DNA of 34,218 bases, taken from Bacteroidota bacterium. GTDB lineage: Bacteria; Bacteroidota; Bacteroidia; Bacteroidales; Prolixibacteraceae. The first letter of the stretch is position 1, and the number at the start of each line of letters is the position of its first letter. This document shows, piece by piece, positions 23,876 through 32,559 of the stretch. Below the pieces are notes generated by a model, which worked only from the letters and a program-made list of their open reading frames with translations, was not told where the DNA came from and searched no databases. Both the position numbers and the translations under genes were made by a program. Location: NCBI GenBank assembly GCA_023251455.1, contig JAHEYT010000069.1, positions 1-34,218 on the forward strand, written 5' to 3'.

Positions 23876-25021
23876 ATGCGTAGTATTTCCTTTCTAATAT
23901 TTTTCAGCATCATCATGCTGATTTATAGTTCTGCCAATTATTACCTTTATGTTCGGGGCCTTCAGGCATTTTCGCTAACCCAATCTTACAGGCGTTGGTA
24001 CATTATTATTTTCTGGACAATAGCAGCTTCTTTTATAGCAGGTTCCTTTCTGGAACGATTGGCCTCTTCTGCTTTTAGTGAGTGGGTTTACCGTATTGGG
24101 TCTTTCTGGATCGCCGCCATGCTCTATTTAGGCATAGCTGTTGTTTTGATTGACATAGTCAGGATGTTGAACTATTTCTTTCATTTCTTGCCGCAGTTTT
24201 CAGAAATTATGAAATTTCGGTTGGGATTGATCGTTGTCTCAACCGTTTCTTTAATCGTTATTGGCGGCCACATCAATGCGTTGTGGATCAATGTTCGTGA
24301 AATACCACTCACCATTCAGAAAAAGGTAACCGGCTCTCCGGAAGTTAAAATACTGATGGCTTCAGATTTACATTTAGGAGCTTTAATTGGCGAACGGCGA
24401 GAGAAAAAATTACTCGACATTATCCGTGAGCAAAAGCCTGATTTGGTTTTGCTTTGCGGCGATTTGGTCGATGGTGAAATTGCTCCGGTTTTGCGAAAAA
24501 ATCTCGGACGACATATTCAGGAAATCAAAACACCACTTGGAGTTTATGCTATTTTGGGAAACCACGAATACATTGGTGGAATCGATAAGACCTTACCCTA
24601 TTTGAAAAGCATAAACATTAAAGTGTTGATTGATGAGACAATCACTTTGGCTGATGGTATTCAGCTCGTTGGAAGAAATGATCGTTCATCTGAAAGAGGA
24701 GCTCTTGCGCGAAAACCACTTACGGAACTTCTCTCCGGAATCGATCAAACTAAACCTGTAATTGTAATGAATCATCAGCCTTTCAACTTACAGGAAGCGG
24801 CTGACGCGAATGTTGATCTTCACCTTTCAGGCCATACTCATCATGGTCAGTTATGGCCGATAAACTACATCACCAAAGCCATGTTTGAACTAAGCTGGGG
24901 CTATCTGAAAAAGGGAAATACGAACTTTTATGTCTCTTCAGGTTACGGAAGCTGGGGGCCATCGGTACGAGTTGGAAACCGACCGGAAGTGGTGGTTTTT
25001 AAACTGAAGTTTGAAGAATAG
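23876..25021 (+). CDS. Membrane-anchored metallophosphoesterase
   Basis: A 381-residue calcineurin-like phosphoesterase with an N-terminal membrane part of about four helices (residues 4-24, 42-60, 72-97, 114-135) and a C-terminal catalytic domain. The metal-binding motifs are complete: D164-x-H166 in SDLHLG, D196 in CGDLVDG, N229-H230 in LGNHEY, NHQPF, and SGHTHHGQ near the end. This is the YkuE/YaeI-type branch; relatives hydrolyse phosphodiesters, including lipid A precursors, but the substrate here is unknown. The catalytic domain may face the periplasm or cytoplasm, depending on helix orientation. It is preceded by 156 bases without a clear promoter and followed by the MntA/HepT pair. 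Confidence 0.92.
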   Translation: MRSISFLIFFSIIMLIYSSANYYLYVRGLQAFSLTQSYRRWYIIIFWTIAASFIAGSFLERLASSAFSEWVYRIGSFWIAAMLYLGIAVVLIDIVRMLNYFFHFLPQFSEIMKFRLGLIVVSTVSLIVIGGHINALWINVREIPLTIQKKVTGSPEVKILMASDLHLGALIGERREKKLLDIIREQKPDLVLLCGDLVDGEIAPVLRKNLGRHIQEIKTPLGVYAILGNHEYIGGIDKTLPYLKSINIKVLIDETITLADGIQLVGRNDRSSERGALARKPLTELLSGIDQTKPVIVMNHQPFNLQEAADANVDLHLSGHTHHGQLWPINYITKAMFELSWGYLKKGNTNFYVSSGYGSWGPSVRVGNRPEVVVFKLKFEE

Positions 25022-25091
25022 CGGATATTTAGATTCAAACTATTATCTTAGTAACCTAATCCAGCAACCTGAAAAATAGTAATTTGAAAAT

Positions 25092-25397
25092 ATGAAAAGG
25101 TCAATATCGAATAAAATAAAACTATTGAAGCCGATTTTTCAATTGCACAAAGTAGAAAAAGCCTATTTGTTTGGCTCTGCTACAACCGCAAATTTTTCGG
25201 CACAGAGTGATATTGATTTACTTATAACATTTCAGGAAAACATAGATCCCCTTGAAAAAGGAGAATTATGGTGGTCGCTTTACGATTCATTACGGGTGCA
25301 TTTCAATCGGGAAATTGATCTGGTTACGGAAAGTTCCTTGAAAAACCCATATTTCATTGAAGAAGTAAACAATACAAAGCAGTTGATTTATGGATAA
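25092..25397 (+). CDS. mntA: MntA-like nucleotidyltransferase antitoxin
   Basis: A 101-residue minimal nucleotidyltransferase. It carries the GS-x10-DxD signature (G28-S29, D40, D42) and the third acidic residue D76 in REIDLVT. In the MntA/HepT toxin-antitoxin system this enzyme transfers AMP groups to a tyrosine of the HepT toxin and so silences it. Its stop codon overlaps the start of the HepT gene by 8 bases, the usual coupling for this pair. The active site is complete, so it should be functional. The assignment as antitoxin follows from the family and the neighbour. Confidence 0.9.
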   Translation: MKRSISNKIKLLKPIFQLHKVEKAYLFGSATTANFSAQSDIDLLITFQENIDPLEKGELWWSLYDSLRVHFNREIDLVTESSLKNPYFIEEVNNTKQLIYG

Positions 25398-25725
25398 TCG
25401 GGAAAAGAAATATTTGTTTGATATTCAGACTTGTATTGATAATATTGATAGCTATATTGGTGAACCTAAATTGTTTGACACGTTTGAGAAGAACCAGATG
25501 CTTCAGGATGCAGTTGAGCGAAATCTTGAAATTATAGGCGAGGCCATTAATCAATTGTTAAAAATCAATCCTTCAATTCCTATTTCAAATGGGAGGCGGA
25601 TTGTTGATGCCAGAAACAAAATTATTCATGGTTACGATTCACTTGAGCCAGTTAACATTTGGGCCATTGTGATTAACCACCTGCCTATTTTAAAAGAAGA
25701 AATTACTGATTTGCTTAATGGATAA
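25390..25725 (+). CDS. hepT: HepT-like ribonuclease toxin (HEPN, DUF86)
   Basis: A 111-residue all-helical HEPN protein of the HepT/DUF86 family. The RX4HXY motif is intact in ARNKIIHGYD (R75, H80, Y82). R and H form the RNase site; the tyrosine is the residue that the partner MntA adenylylates. Start overlaps the mntA stop by 8 bases. The pair forms a type VII toxin-antitoxin module and is closed by a perfect hairpin terminator 20 bases after the stop. Such modules are found in genomes as stability or phage-defence elements. There are no mobile-element genes next to it. Confidence 0.92.
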   Translation: MDNREKKYLFDIQTCIDNIDSYIGEPKLFDTFEKNQMLQDAVERNLEIIGEAINQLLKINPSIPISNGRRIVDARNKIIHGYDSLEPVNIWAIVINHLPILKEEITDLLNG

Positions 25726-25744
25726 ATTGGTATAATTTCAATTT

Positions 25745-25783
25745 AAAAAGGATCCGATCTTTACAAAAGATCGGATCCTTTTT
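25745..25783. terminator. Perfect 18-bp hairpin, bidirectional terminator
   Basis: Arms 25745-25762 and 25766-25783 pair perfectly around a 3-base loop. The arms begin with five As and end with five Ts, so the hairpin can terminate the toxin-antitoxin operon (plus strand) and also transcripts from the convergent oxidoreductase gene (minus strand). Confidence 0.93.
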
Positions 25784-25802
25784 CGTTTAAGCTATGACTT
25801 AT

Positions 25803-25831
25803 TCACGGGGTGACCCGAAGTCACCCTGTGA
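25803..25831. repeat. Second stem-loop between convergent genes
   Basis: TCACGGGGTGAC (25803-25814) and GTCACCCTGTGA (25820-25831) pair at 11 of 12 positions with a 5-base loop. No T run follows on either strand, so it may be a REP-type palindrome or protect the 3' end of the minus-strand transcript rather than terminate. Confidence 0.6.
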
Positions 25832-25846
25832 GTAAAATCTGTTTGT

Positions 25847-26968
25847 TTATTTCTGAAGTCTTCCGTCCATATCATCCCTGTCATATTCAGGCTGCAAAGG
25901 AAATTTAATAGGTTTTCCATCGCGCTGCGAGCGGTAAATGGCAGTAAATAATTCAACGGTTTTACGGCCTTCTTCCGCTGTCACAAGCGGTTGACGGTCA
26001 TTCAGGATAGCTTCGGTAAAATCAACTAATTGTTGTTTGAAATACCAGGTCATTGAGTCAACTGAGAAAAATTCGTCGCTGTCGGCTTTGTTCCATTCTT
26101 CCATCAGGTGTTCCTCGCCCGGAACGGTCCATAAATCGAGTTTTGGAGGCTCTGCAATGGTTGTTTTCCCAGCGATAAACATAGCGCCGCCTTCAGGCTG
26201 TGCGCCAACAGTGGCCCCGTTGCTGCCATGAATATGTACTTTTCCGTAAATACCCGGCTTTTGCGAATTACTTACGAGTATATTTCCCAATCCTCCATTT
26301 TTGAACCGGATTACCGCAACAGCTGTGTCTTCCACTTCAATGTACGGATGATTCAGGTTGCTCCAATAGCCAAAAACTTCGTCGATGTCGCCCATTAGCC
26401 ATTGCAACAAGTCGAGCGGGTGGGGTGCCTGATTAACCATTACGCCGCCACCTTCCATCGCCCAGGAACCGCGCCATGCATCGCTTTCGAAATAGGAGCG
26501 GTCGCGCCATCCTAACATCTGAATAGTTCCCAAAGCCGGTGTTCCGATTTTGCCCTCATCAATCGCTTTTTTCATTCGAACAATGGGCTGGTAATAGCGT
26601 CGCTGACTGATTACTCCGGTCTTTCGTCCGGTTCGGCGTGAAGCTTCAATAATCCGGTCGCAATCCTGCAAGGTTGATGCAAGTGGTTTTTCAATCAATA
26701 CATGTGCTCCGGTTTCCATGGCCTGAATAGCTGGATCAGCATGGTACGGATGAGCTGTGCAGATGACTGCCATCTGGATATTTTCTGCTTTAATCATCTC
26801 GGGGATTGAAGCATAGGATTTTACTCCGTATTCGTCAACAAATTTCTGGGCAGATTCGGGTGTCCGGCTCCAAACTGCTTTAAAACTCAGTTCAGGAATT
26901 TGGAGAATAGCTTTGGCATGCAAATGTGCAATTTTTGCACAGCCGATAATGGCAACGTTGATAGGCAT
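25847..26968 (-). CDS. Gfo/Idh/MocA-family oxidoreductase, cytoplasmic
   Basis: A 373-residue NAD(P)-dependent oxidoreductase. The dinucleotide-binding start is VAIIGCAKIAHLHAKA, a GxxxxA variant of the Rossmann glycine motif (residues 4-20). The family EKP motif is at 93-95 (HVLIEKPLAS). The C-terminal substrate-binding half contains a GGVMVNQAPHPLDLLQWLMG segment with the usual catalytic histidine. No signal peptide is present, in contrast to the exported relative at 31111. It is the last gene of the minus-strand arm (symporter, alcohol dehydrogenase, this gene), 109 bases after the dehydrogenase. Members oxidise sugars, inositols and their derivatives; the substrate is unknown. Confidence 0.92.
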   Translation of the reverse strand: MPINVAIIGCAKIAHLHAKAILQIPELSFKAVWSRTPESAQKFVDEYGVKSYASIPEMIKAENIQMAVICTAHPYHADPAIQAMETGAHVLIEKPLASTLQDCDRIIEASRRTGRKTGVISQRRYYQPIVRMKKAIDEGKIGTPALGTIQMLGWRDRSYFESDAWRGSWAMEGGGVMVNQAPHPLDLLQWLMGDIDEVFGYWSNLNHPYIEVEDTAVAVIRFKNGGLGNILVSNSQKPGIYGKVHIHGSNGATVGAQPEGGAMFIAGKTTIAEPPKLDLWTVPGEEHLMEEWNKADSDEFFSVDSMTWYFKQQLVDFTEAILNDRQPLVTAEEGRKTVELFTAIYRSQRDGKPIKFPLQPEYDRDDMDGRLQK

Positions 26969-27022
26969 GGTTGGTTATTTTTAGGTTGTAATTTTTCTGT
27001 TTCTTGTGTGTATATTTGTTCA

Positions 27023-27066
27023 GGGTTGCGAGTTACGTGTTTGTTTTAACCCGAATCTCGCAACTC
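27023..27066. repeat. Imperfect inverted repeat in the ADH-oxidoreductase gap
   Basis: GGGTTGCGAGTTACG (27023-27037) and CGAATCTCGCAACTC (27052-27066) pair at 12 of 15 positions around a 14-base loop. It lies just after the alcohol dehydrogenase gene on the minus strand. No T run follows, so attenuation or mRNA end protection is more likely than full termination. Confidence 0.45.
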
Positions 27067-27077
27067 GTAACACTTTT

Positions 27078-28109
27078 TTACGGTTTCAAAATTACTTTCA
27101 TCAGTCCGGCTTCTTTGTTGTAAAGGCGATGAAACCAATCATTTCCTTCTTCGAGTGCAGCAACTTTGCTAATCAAGGGGTCAACTTTAATCTTTCCTGA
27201 AGCAATTAATTCCAAACAAAGCGGGTATTCGCCGGCAGAAGCGCACGAACCCTGTACTTTGATCTGCCTTGTCACCACTTTCTGTAGTGGAAATTTAACT
27301 TCAGGAGATAAATTGCCAACTAAAGTAACTGTTCCACCTTTACGGGCGCAATCAATCGCCAGATTTACAGTTGGTTCAATTCCAACAACTTCAAGAACCA
27401 AATCGGCACCCCGATTTTCGGTTTCTCCAAATATTAGATTGATTACTTCCGGATTATTTGATTTTAGAATAAGGTCAGCGCCCAATTCAACAGCCATTTC
27501 CAGCTTTTCGTCAATCTGGTCAATCGCGATTACTTTTCCGCATCCGGCAGCTTTTAAGGCCTGAATGCAAAGCAATCCAATCATCCCGCAGCCAATAACC
27601 ACGGCCGTGTCGTTTGGTCGAACAGTGCTGATTGCAGCGGCATGAACAGCTACCGAAACAGCTTCAATCATGGCAGCCTGCTCAAAACTTATATTTTCCG
27701 GAATGGCATACAGGATATGAGCCGGAACAGCAACATACTCGGCAAATGCTCCGTTTTGTCGGTATTCGTTGCACGACACGCCTAAAACGCGGCGGTTATC
27801 GCATAAATTAATGTCGCCCCGCTGGCAGTAAAAGCATTCGCCACACGAAATGGTCGAGTCAAAAGTGACGCGATTACCAACATTCCAACCGGCCACGTCC
27901 GAACCAATTTGGTGGATAATTCCGGAAGCTTCGTGCCCCATAATAACCGGTGGCTGCCGGCGTCCGGTGCTTCCATCCATGCCGTGAACATCGCTTCCGC
28001 AAATGCCGCAAGCTTTAACTTGAATCAGTACCCAACCGGGTTTTAACTCCGGAATATCGGTATCGCGGAGGACAAATTCATTATATTTTTCAAGAACAAG
28101 TGCTTTCAT
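27078..28109 (-). CDS. Zinc-dependent medium-chain alcohol/polyol dehydrogenase
   Basis: A 343-residue MDR-family dehydrogenase related to sorbitol and threonine dehydrogenases. Catalytic zinc ligands C37 (ACGICGSD) and H59-E60 (MGHEASG) are present. The structural zinc lobe has C89, C92, C95 and C103 (CGECFYCQRGDINLC). The NAD-binding motif is VVIGCGMIGLL (about 169-179). Length is normal. It lies 53 bases downstream of the symporter and upstream of the oxidoreductase on the same strand, so it should act on an imported sugar, polyol or keto-derivative in the cytoplasm. The exact substrate is not readable. Confidence 0.93.
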   Translation of the reverse strand: MKALVLEKYNEFVLRDTDIPELKPGWVLIQVKACGICGSDVHGMDGSTGRRQPPVIMGHEASGIIHQIGSDVAGWNVGNRVTFDSTISCGECFYCQRGDINLCDNRRVLGVSCNEYRQNGAFAEYVAVPAHILYAIPENISFEQAAMIEAVSVAVHAAAISTVRPNDTAVVIGCGMIGLLCIQALKAAGCGKVIAIDQIDEKLEMAVELGADLILKSNNPEVINLIFGETENRGADLVLEVVGIEPTVNLAIDCARKGGTVTLVGNLSPEVKFPLQKVVTRQIKVQGSCASAGEYPLCLELIASGKIKVDPLISKVAALEEGNDWFHRLYNKEAGLMKVILKP

Positions 28110-28162
28110 TGGTTTCGGTTAAAGTGTATTTAATTAGAATGTTATGCGGTTTAATTTTAATT

Positions 28163-29509
28163 CTATTTTGCTATTTTCAAATTCTTTCCGAAAGGTAAAA
28201 AAATCAACAAAGCATTCAATGCGAATCCTGAAATAAGAATCGCAGAACCAATTTCATGATGATTAAAAGTCATCAGTAATTTGCCTGAAAGAGCAAGAAT
28301 ACCGCCCGAGAGCATGGCTGCTATACCCAACCGTTTGTTGTATCGCAAGTTGAAAAGGGCGGCCACCATGGGGATTATAAATGCGCCGGAATAGAACGAA
28401 AGCGCCAGTAAAAGCGACGAAACGATGGAAGTAATTTTGATTGAGATAATCATACTCAGAATGCCAACACCAATGATGAAAAATTTGGTTTGCCTGAACG
28501 ATTTTTGGTTATTAATGTCCTTATGAAAAAGTTCACTAATAATCATAGATGCGGTCAAAAGGGTAGTGCCCGCAGTCGATAAAACCGCTGAAATCAAGGC
28601 AGCCACCAGAATGCCGGTAGCCCATTCAGGTAAAATGCTGTTGGCCAAATTGACTAAACTGGAGCTGTTTTGTGCCCCGGAATGAAATGTCGCGGCGTAA
28701 ATTCCAACATACGAAAGTACAAATCCAAACGGAATCAGAATCAGTGCAACGACCAAAACACTTCGGAAAGCGGTTTTTGAATCTTTGGCGCAAAATACGC
28801 GTGAATAAATATCAGGGCCAACCACAAATGTACTCGAAAATGTAAGAATTAAAATAAATAAATCGAAAGGCGAGAAGTGACTATTGAAAGGAAAAACACT
28901 GGTGAATGATGGCAATTCAGGTAATTTGCTGGTCGGTATCATGACAGCTGTCAATATCACCCCACCAAGAATAAAGAACGACTGAAACAAGTCGGTTTTC
29001 ATGATCGATACTTGTCCACCAATGTAGGTATAAACAATAAAAATGATTCCTGTGAGCAAAACTCCGGAAGGATACGTCAACCCGAAAAAGCTGACCAGGA
29101 TTTGGGCTCCGGCAATAATCTGTGCAGCTACAACACCCAGCCAGGCAACCGGAATAATTACGGACGTGACTTTTCGCGCCGATTCGCCGTAATACTGGCC
29201 AATGAGTTCGGGCAAGGTATATTTTCCTTTTGAATATACTTTTTTAACGATGGGTAGCAGGCCGAATAGTCCCAAACTGGCAGCCAGAATGTACCATGCC
29301 GATGCCCACGACTGAACCTCAGCCAGCCCGATGGTTCCCAGAATAGCCGACCCACCCAGGATAGTAGCAAGGAGGCTGCCTGAAATTTGCCAAACTCCGG
29401 GCTTTTTCCCTGCCAGAAAATAATCTGACGGAGTTTTGACTTTCAGAAATGAATATATTCCAATTCCGAATAAAACCAAAGCATAGACAATCAGTATGAT
29501 AGACTTCAT
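28163..29509 (-). CDS. Sodium:solute symporter (SSS family)
   Basis: A 448-residue integral membrane protein with about 12-13 predicted helices. The family hallmarks near the N-terminus are visible: KTPSDYFLAGKKPGVWQISGSL and the ATILGGSAILGTIG stretch, followed by SKGKYTLPELIGQYYG. The middle has the SSS-type VLSTAGTTLLTASMI segment (about residues 313-327), near the sodium site. It is the first gene of the minus-strand arm and probably imports the sugar or keto-sugar that the next two enzymes oxidise. Family members transport sugars, inositol, amino acids or sialic acid with sodium; the substrate is unknown. The 256 bases before it also hold the promoter region of the divergent DUF1080 gene. 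Confidence 0.92.
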   Translation of the reverse strand: MKSIILIVYALVLFGIGIYSFLKVKTPSDYFLAGKKPGVWQISGSLLATILGGSAILGTIGLAEVQSWASAWYILAASLGLFGLLPIVKKVYSKGKYTLPELIGQYYGESARKVTSVIIPVAWLGVVAAQIIAGAQILVSFFGLTYPSGVLLTGIIFIVYTYIGGQVSIMKTDLFQSFFILGGVILTAVMIPTSKLPELPSFTSVFPFNSHFSPFDLFILILTFSSTFVVGPDIYSRVFCAKDSKTAFRSVLVVALILIPFGFVLSYVGIYAATFHSGAQNSSSLVNLANSILPEWATGILVAALISAVLSTAGTTLLTASMIISELFHKDINNQKSFRQTKFFIIGVGILSMIISIKITSIVSSLLLALSFYSGAFIIPMVAALFNLRYNKRLGIAAMLSGGILALSGKLLMTFNHHEIGSAILISGFALNALLIFLPFGKNLKIAK

Positions 29510-29703
29510 AAAAACCTAAACAAAGTATGATTTAAATTGAACAGCCGTAAAGTTGTAAATTTTTAGCCGTATAAAAGAGACTTCTATGAATTGAGATTTT
29601 TCAGATCGGTGAAATTTCTGCAAATTGATGTAATTCGATCAAGCGACATCTATTCATTCCCGATTGTGTTCAAAAACATTGCATCAACAATCGTTTTAAT
29701 TTT

Positions 29704-29711
29704 TAATTTTG
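29704..29711 (+). promoter_or_regulatory. Bacteroidota -7-like element for the DUF1080 operon
   Basis: TAATTTTG matches TAnnTTTG and lies 54 bases before the ATG at 29766. A TTG at 29679-29681 is at 22 bases, slightly too far for a good -33. Confidence 0.35.
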
Positions 29712-29765
29712 ATCCGTTATCGCACACGGAAAAATAAATCTTCAAACTTTAACCAATAAAATCTA

Positions 29766-31091
29766 ATGAGAAAAATTCAAATTCTTCTTGCGCTTCTGCT
29801 GTTTGTTTCAATCGTTTCTGCAAAAAATAACGATGGCTGGGTTTCGCTTTTTAATGGGAAAGATTTAACCGGCTGGCATCAACTGAACGGTGAGGCCAAG
29901 TACCACGTTGAAAAAGGCGAAATTGTTGGAACCACCGTTTCCAACACCCCCAATTCATTTCTTTGTACAGATAAAGATTATGGCGACTTTATTCTCGAAC
30001 TCGATTTGCTGGTTGCCAACGATATGAATTCGGGTATCCAGTTTCGCAGTATCAGTAAACCTGAAGTAATGAATGGCCGAGTACACGGCTACCAATGCGA
30101 AGTTGATCCATCAACCCGCGCATGGAGCGGTGGTATTTACGACGAAGCACGTCGTGGATGGCTTTTTACCGGCGAATTGAATCCTGCTGCAAAACCGGTG
30201 TTTAAACTAGAGCAGTGGAATCATTACCGCATCGAATGCGTGGGCAATAGCATCCGCACCTGGCTCAACGGAATTCCGGTAGCTTATGTGCTCGACGACA
30301 TGACCCCAAGCGGTTTAATCGCCCTTCAGGTTCATGCAATTGGCAAAGACGATCAGCCCGGGAAACAAATCCGCTGGAAGAATATCCGCATCAAAACAAC
30401 CGGACTGAAAGCAACTGAAACACCCGATGTTTTCGTGGTTAATTTGTTGCCAAACAATTTGAGCCCGGCCGAAAAAGCACAAGGCTGGACCTTGCTTTTC
30501 GACGGAAAAACAACTTCGGGATGGAAAGCTGCCGGACAGGATAATTTTCCGGCTGAAGGCTGGAAAGTAGAAGAAGGAACAATGATGGCCATTGCTAAGG
30601 TTAAAGGTACAGATATCGTTACCGTTGATAAATTTTCGGCTTTCGAACTTCAGTTCGAGTTTAATTTTGCTGAAGGTGCCAATAGTGGCGTGAAATATTT
30701 TGTTGGAAATGGCGGCCCGGGCATTGGTCTTGAATACCAGGTTTTGGATGATAAAAGACATCCTGATGCCAAGGCTGGCGTTGTTGGAAATCGTACCATG
30801 TCATCGCTTTACGATTTAATTCCGGCAGATAAACAGGAACGTTTTACCAAAGGCGCCAACGAATGGAACATCGGCCGCCTCGTTGTTTATCCAGACAATC
30901 GTGTAGAACATTGGTTGAATGGAATGAAAGTGGTTGACTATGTTCGTGGATCTAACATTTACAAAGCCTTGGTTGCACGCAGTAAATATGCCGAATTCAA
31001 AGATTTTGGCATGGTGAAAGAAACTCCCATTTTACTGCAATACCATAACGATCAGGTTAAATTCAGAAGTTTAAAAATCAGAAAACTATAA
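29766..31091 (+). CDS. Secreted protein with two DUF1080 (3-keto-disaccharide hydrolase-like) domains
   Basis: A 441-residue exported protein with a signal peptide (about 1-19, ending VSAK) and two DUF1080 domains in tandem. Domain 1 (about 24-212) begins DGWVSLFNGKDLTGWH; domain 2 (about 239-441) begins QGWTLLFDGKTTSGWK. Both carry the SGI/VQF-type strand (NSGIQFRS, NSGVKYFVG) and a YQ(C/V) segment. DUF1080 has a concanavalin-like beta-sandwich, and the Pfam family is named 3-keto-disaccharide hydrolase, for members that cleave oxidised glycosides. Most members I know have one domain, so the fusion is notable. It is first in the plus-strand arm; the exported oxidoreductase starts 20 bases later and could supply keto-glycosides to it in the periplasm. 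Confidence 0.92.
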   Translation: MRKIQILLALLLFVSIVSAKNNDGWVSLFNGKDLTGWHQLNGEAKYHVEKGEIVGTTVSNTPNSFLCTDKDYGDFILELDLLVANDMNSGIQFRSISKPEVMNGRVHGYQCEVDPSTRAWSGGIYDEARRGWLFTGELNPAAKPVFKLEQWNHYRIECVGNSIRTWLNGIPVAYVLDDMTPSGLIALQVHAIGKDDQPGKQIRWKNIRIKTTGLKATETPDVFVVNLLPNNLSPAEKAQGWTLLFDGKTTSGWKAAGQDNFPAEGWKVEEGTMMAIAKVKGTDIVTVDKFSAFELQFEFNFAEGANSGVKYFVGNGGPGIGLEYQVLDDKRHPDAKAGVVGNRTMSSLYDLIPADKQERFTKGANEWNIGRLVVYPDNRVEHWLNGMKVVDYVRGSNIYKALVARSKYAEFKDFGMVKETPILLQYHNDQVKFRSLKIRKL

Positions 31092-31110
31092 CAACTAAAT
31101 CAATAGAAAC

Positions 31111-32457
31111 ATGAGTACAAATCGTAGGGAATTTATTCGCAATGTCGCCGTTGGCGCAGCCGGAATTGGTATTGGAGGAATGGCCTCAGGCTTCAGTGCA
31201 AAAAGTTATTCGCGTATTGTTGGGGCCAACAACCGCCTGAATATCGCGTTGATGGGATGTGGTCGCAGGGTTGGAGCTTATTATGCCGCGCTTCAGGATA
31301 AAAAAAATAATGTGGATGTAGCCTATATCTGCGATGTAATGAAAAAACAGCGCGAAAAGGTAGGGAAGGACCTGAACGGAAAAGTTTCAGGAAAAGCTAC
31401 ATTGGTCAACGATATTCATGAAGTATGGAACGACCAAAGTGTTGATGCCATTTTCAACGCAACACCCGACCACTGGCACGCTCCGGGCACCTGGATGGCT
31501 ATGCAGGCTGGTAAACATGTTTACATTGAAAAACCATGCAGTCACAACCCTCGCGAAGGCGAATTGCTGGTAGCTTTTCAGAAGAAATACGGCAAGGTAG
31601 TACAAATGGGAAATCAGCAGCGTTCGGCCAAAGAATCGCAGGAAATTATCTCTGAAATTCATAAAGGAGCCATTGGTGATGTTTACAAAGCAGTTGCCTT
31701 TTATGCCAACATGCGCGGCGAATGTCCGGTTCCTAAAAAAGCACCGGTTCCGGATGGTCTGGATTGGGAATTGTTTCAGGGACCAGCGCCACATCAGGAA
31801 TACATGCACGATATTTGGGATTACAACTGGCATTGGTATGGCTGGAACTGGGGAACTGCCGAAACCGGTAACAACGCCACTCACGAGCTGGATATTGCAC
31901 GTTGGGCGCTTCAGGTTAAATATCCTGAACAGGTGGAAGTGGAAGCTGCAAAACGCCATTTTTTGAACGATGGCTGGGAAATGTACGACACCATGGACGC
32001 TACTTTCCGTTTCCCGGGAAACAAAATTATTAAATGGGATGGCAAGAGCCGCAATGGTCACCTGACTTATGGCGCCGATCGCGGAACAATTGTTTATGGT
32101 TCGGAAGGATCTGCATTTATTAACCGCGAAGGCTATACGCTTTTCGATAGAAAAGGCAAGAAGGTAAAAGACAGCAAATCGTCAGGTAGCGAAGCCGGAA
32201 CTGCTCTTGGCGGTGGTGGCGACATGACTGACTCGCACGTAGCTAACTTTTTCAATGTCATCCGCGGAACAGAAAACAAATTGAACTCGCCGATTGAAGA
32301 AGGTGCAATCAGCCAGATGATGTGTCATTATGCCAATATTTCGTATCGCATCAACAAATCGTATAAAGTGAATACTGAAAACGGTCATATTCTCGACAAA
32401 GATGGTATGAAACTTTGGGGTCGCGAATATCAAAAAGGTTGGGAACCGAAGCTTTAA
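31111..32457 (+). CDS. Tat-exported Gfo/Idh/MocA-family oxidoreductase
   Basis: A 448-residue oxidoreductase with a twin-arginine signal: NRREFIRN (R5-R6) followed by a weakly hydrophobic, glycine- and alanine-rich stretch to about residue 30. Tat export implies that it folds with its NAD(P) cofactor in the cytoplasm and works in the periplasm. The nucleotide-binding motif is IALMGCGRRVGAYY (about 45-58), the EKP motif is at 140-142, and the likely catalytic histidine is in NNATHELDIARW. It follows the DUF1080 gene by 20 bases and ends at a terminator. Exported relatives carry a tightly bound cofactor and may oxidise or interconvert glycosides at C3. That fits DUF1080 next door, but it is inference. 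Confidence 0.93.
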   Translation: MSTNRREFIRNVAVGAAGIGIGGMASGFSAKSYSRIVGANNRLNIALMGCGRRVGAYYAALQDKKNNVDVAYICDVMKKQREKVGKDLNGKVSGKATLVNDIHEVWNDQSVDAIFNATPDHWHAPGTWMAMQAGKHVYIEKPCSHNPREGELLVAFQKKYGKVVQMGNQQRSAKESQEIISEIHKGAIGDVYKAVAFYANMRGECPVPKKAPVPDGLDWELFQGPAPHQEYMHDIWDYNWHWYGWNWGTAETGNNATHELDIARWALQVKYPEQVEVEAAKRHFLNDGWEMYDTMDATFRFPGNKIIKWDGKSRNGHLTYGADRGTIVYGSEGSAFINREGYTLFDRKGKKVKDSKSSGSEAGTALGGGGDMTDSHVANFFNVIRGTENKLNSPIEEGAISQMMCHYANISYRINKSYKVNTENGHILDKDGMKLWGREYQKGWEPKL

Positions 32458-32486
32458 AAGGTAATCAGTTAAATTGACGATAGTAT

Positions 32487-32523
32487 AAACTCCCTGATTC
32501 ATTCAGGGAGTTTTCTTTTTTTT
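32487..32523 (+). terminator. Rho-independent terminator after the Tat-exported oxidoreductase
   Basis: An 11-bp perfect stem, AAACTCCCTGA (32487-32497) with TCAGGGAGTTT (32503-32513), has a 5-base loop and a T-rich tail to 32523. It separates the DUF1080-oxidoreductase unit from the next gene. Confidence 0.92.
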
Positions 32524-32524
32524 G

Positions 32525-32532
32525 TATTTTCG
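32525..32532 (+). promoter_or_regulatory. Possible -7 element for the DUF6807 gene
   Basis: TATTTTCG is one base from TAnnTTTG. It directly follows the terminator and lies 27 bases before the ATG at 32560, so the gene may be transcribed on its own. Confidence 0.3.
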
Positions 32533-32559
32533 TGACGCTAAAAAACTAAAACTATACGA

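Noticed and set aside
27011..27018. Plus-strand TATATTTG, a perfect -7 match
   Set aside because: All nearby genes are on the minus strand, and no plus-strand gene starts downstream; an antisense promoter cannot be excluded but nothing else supports it.
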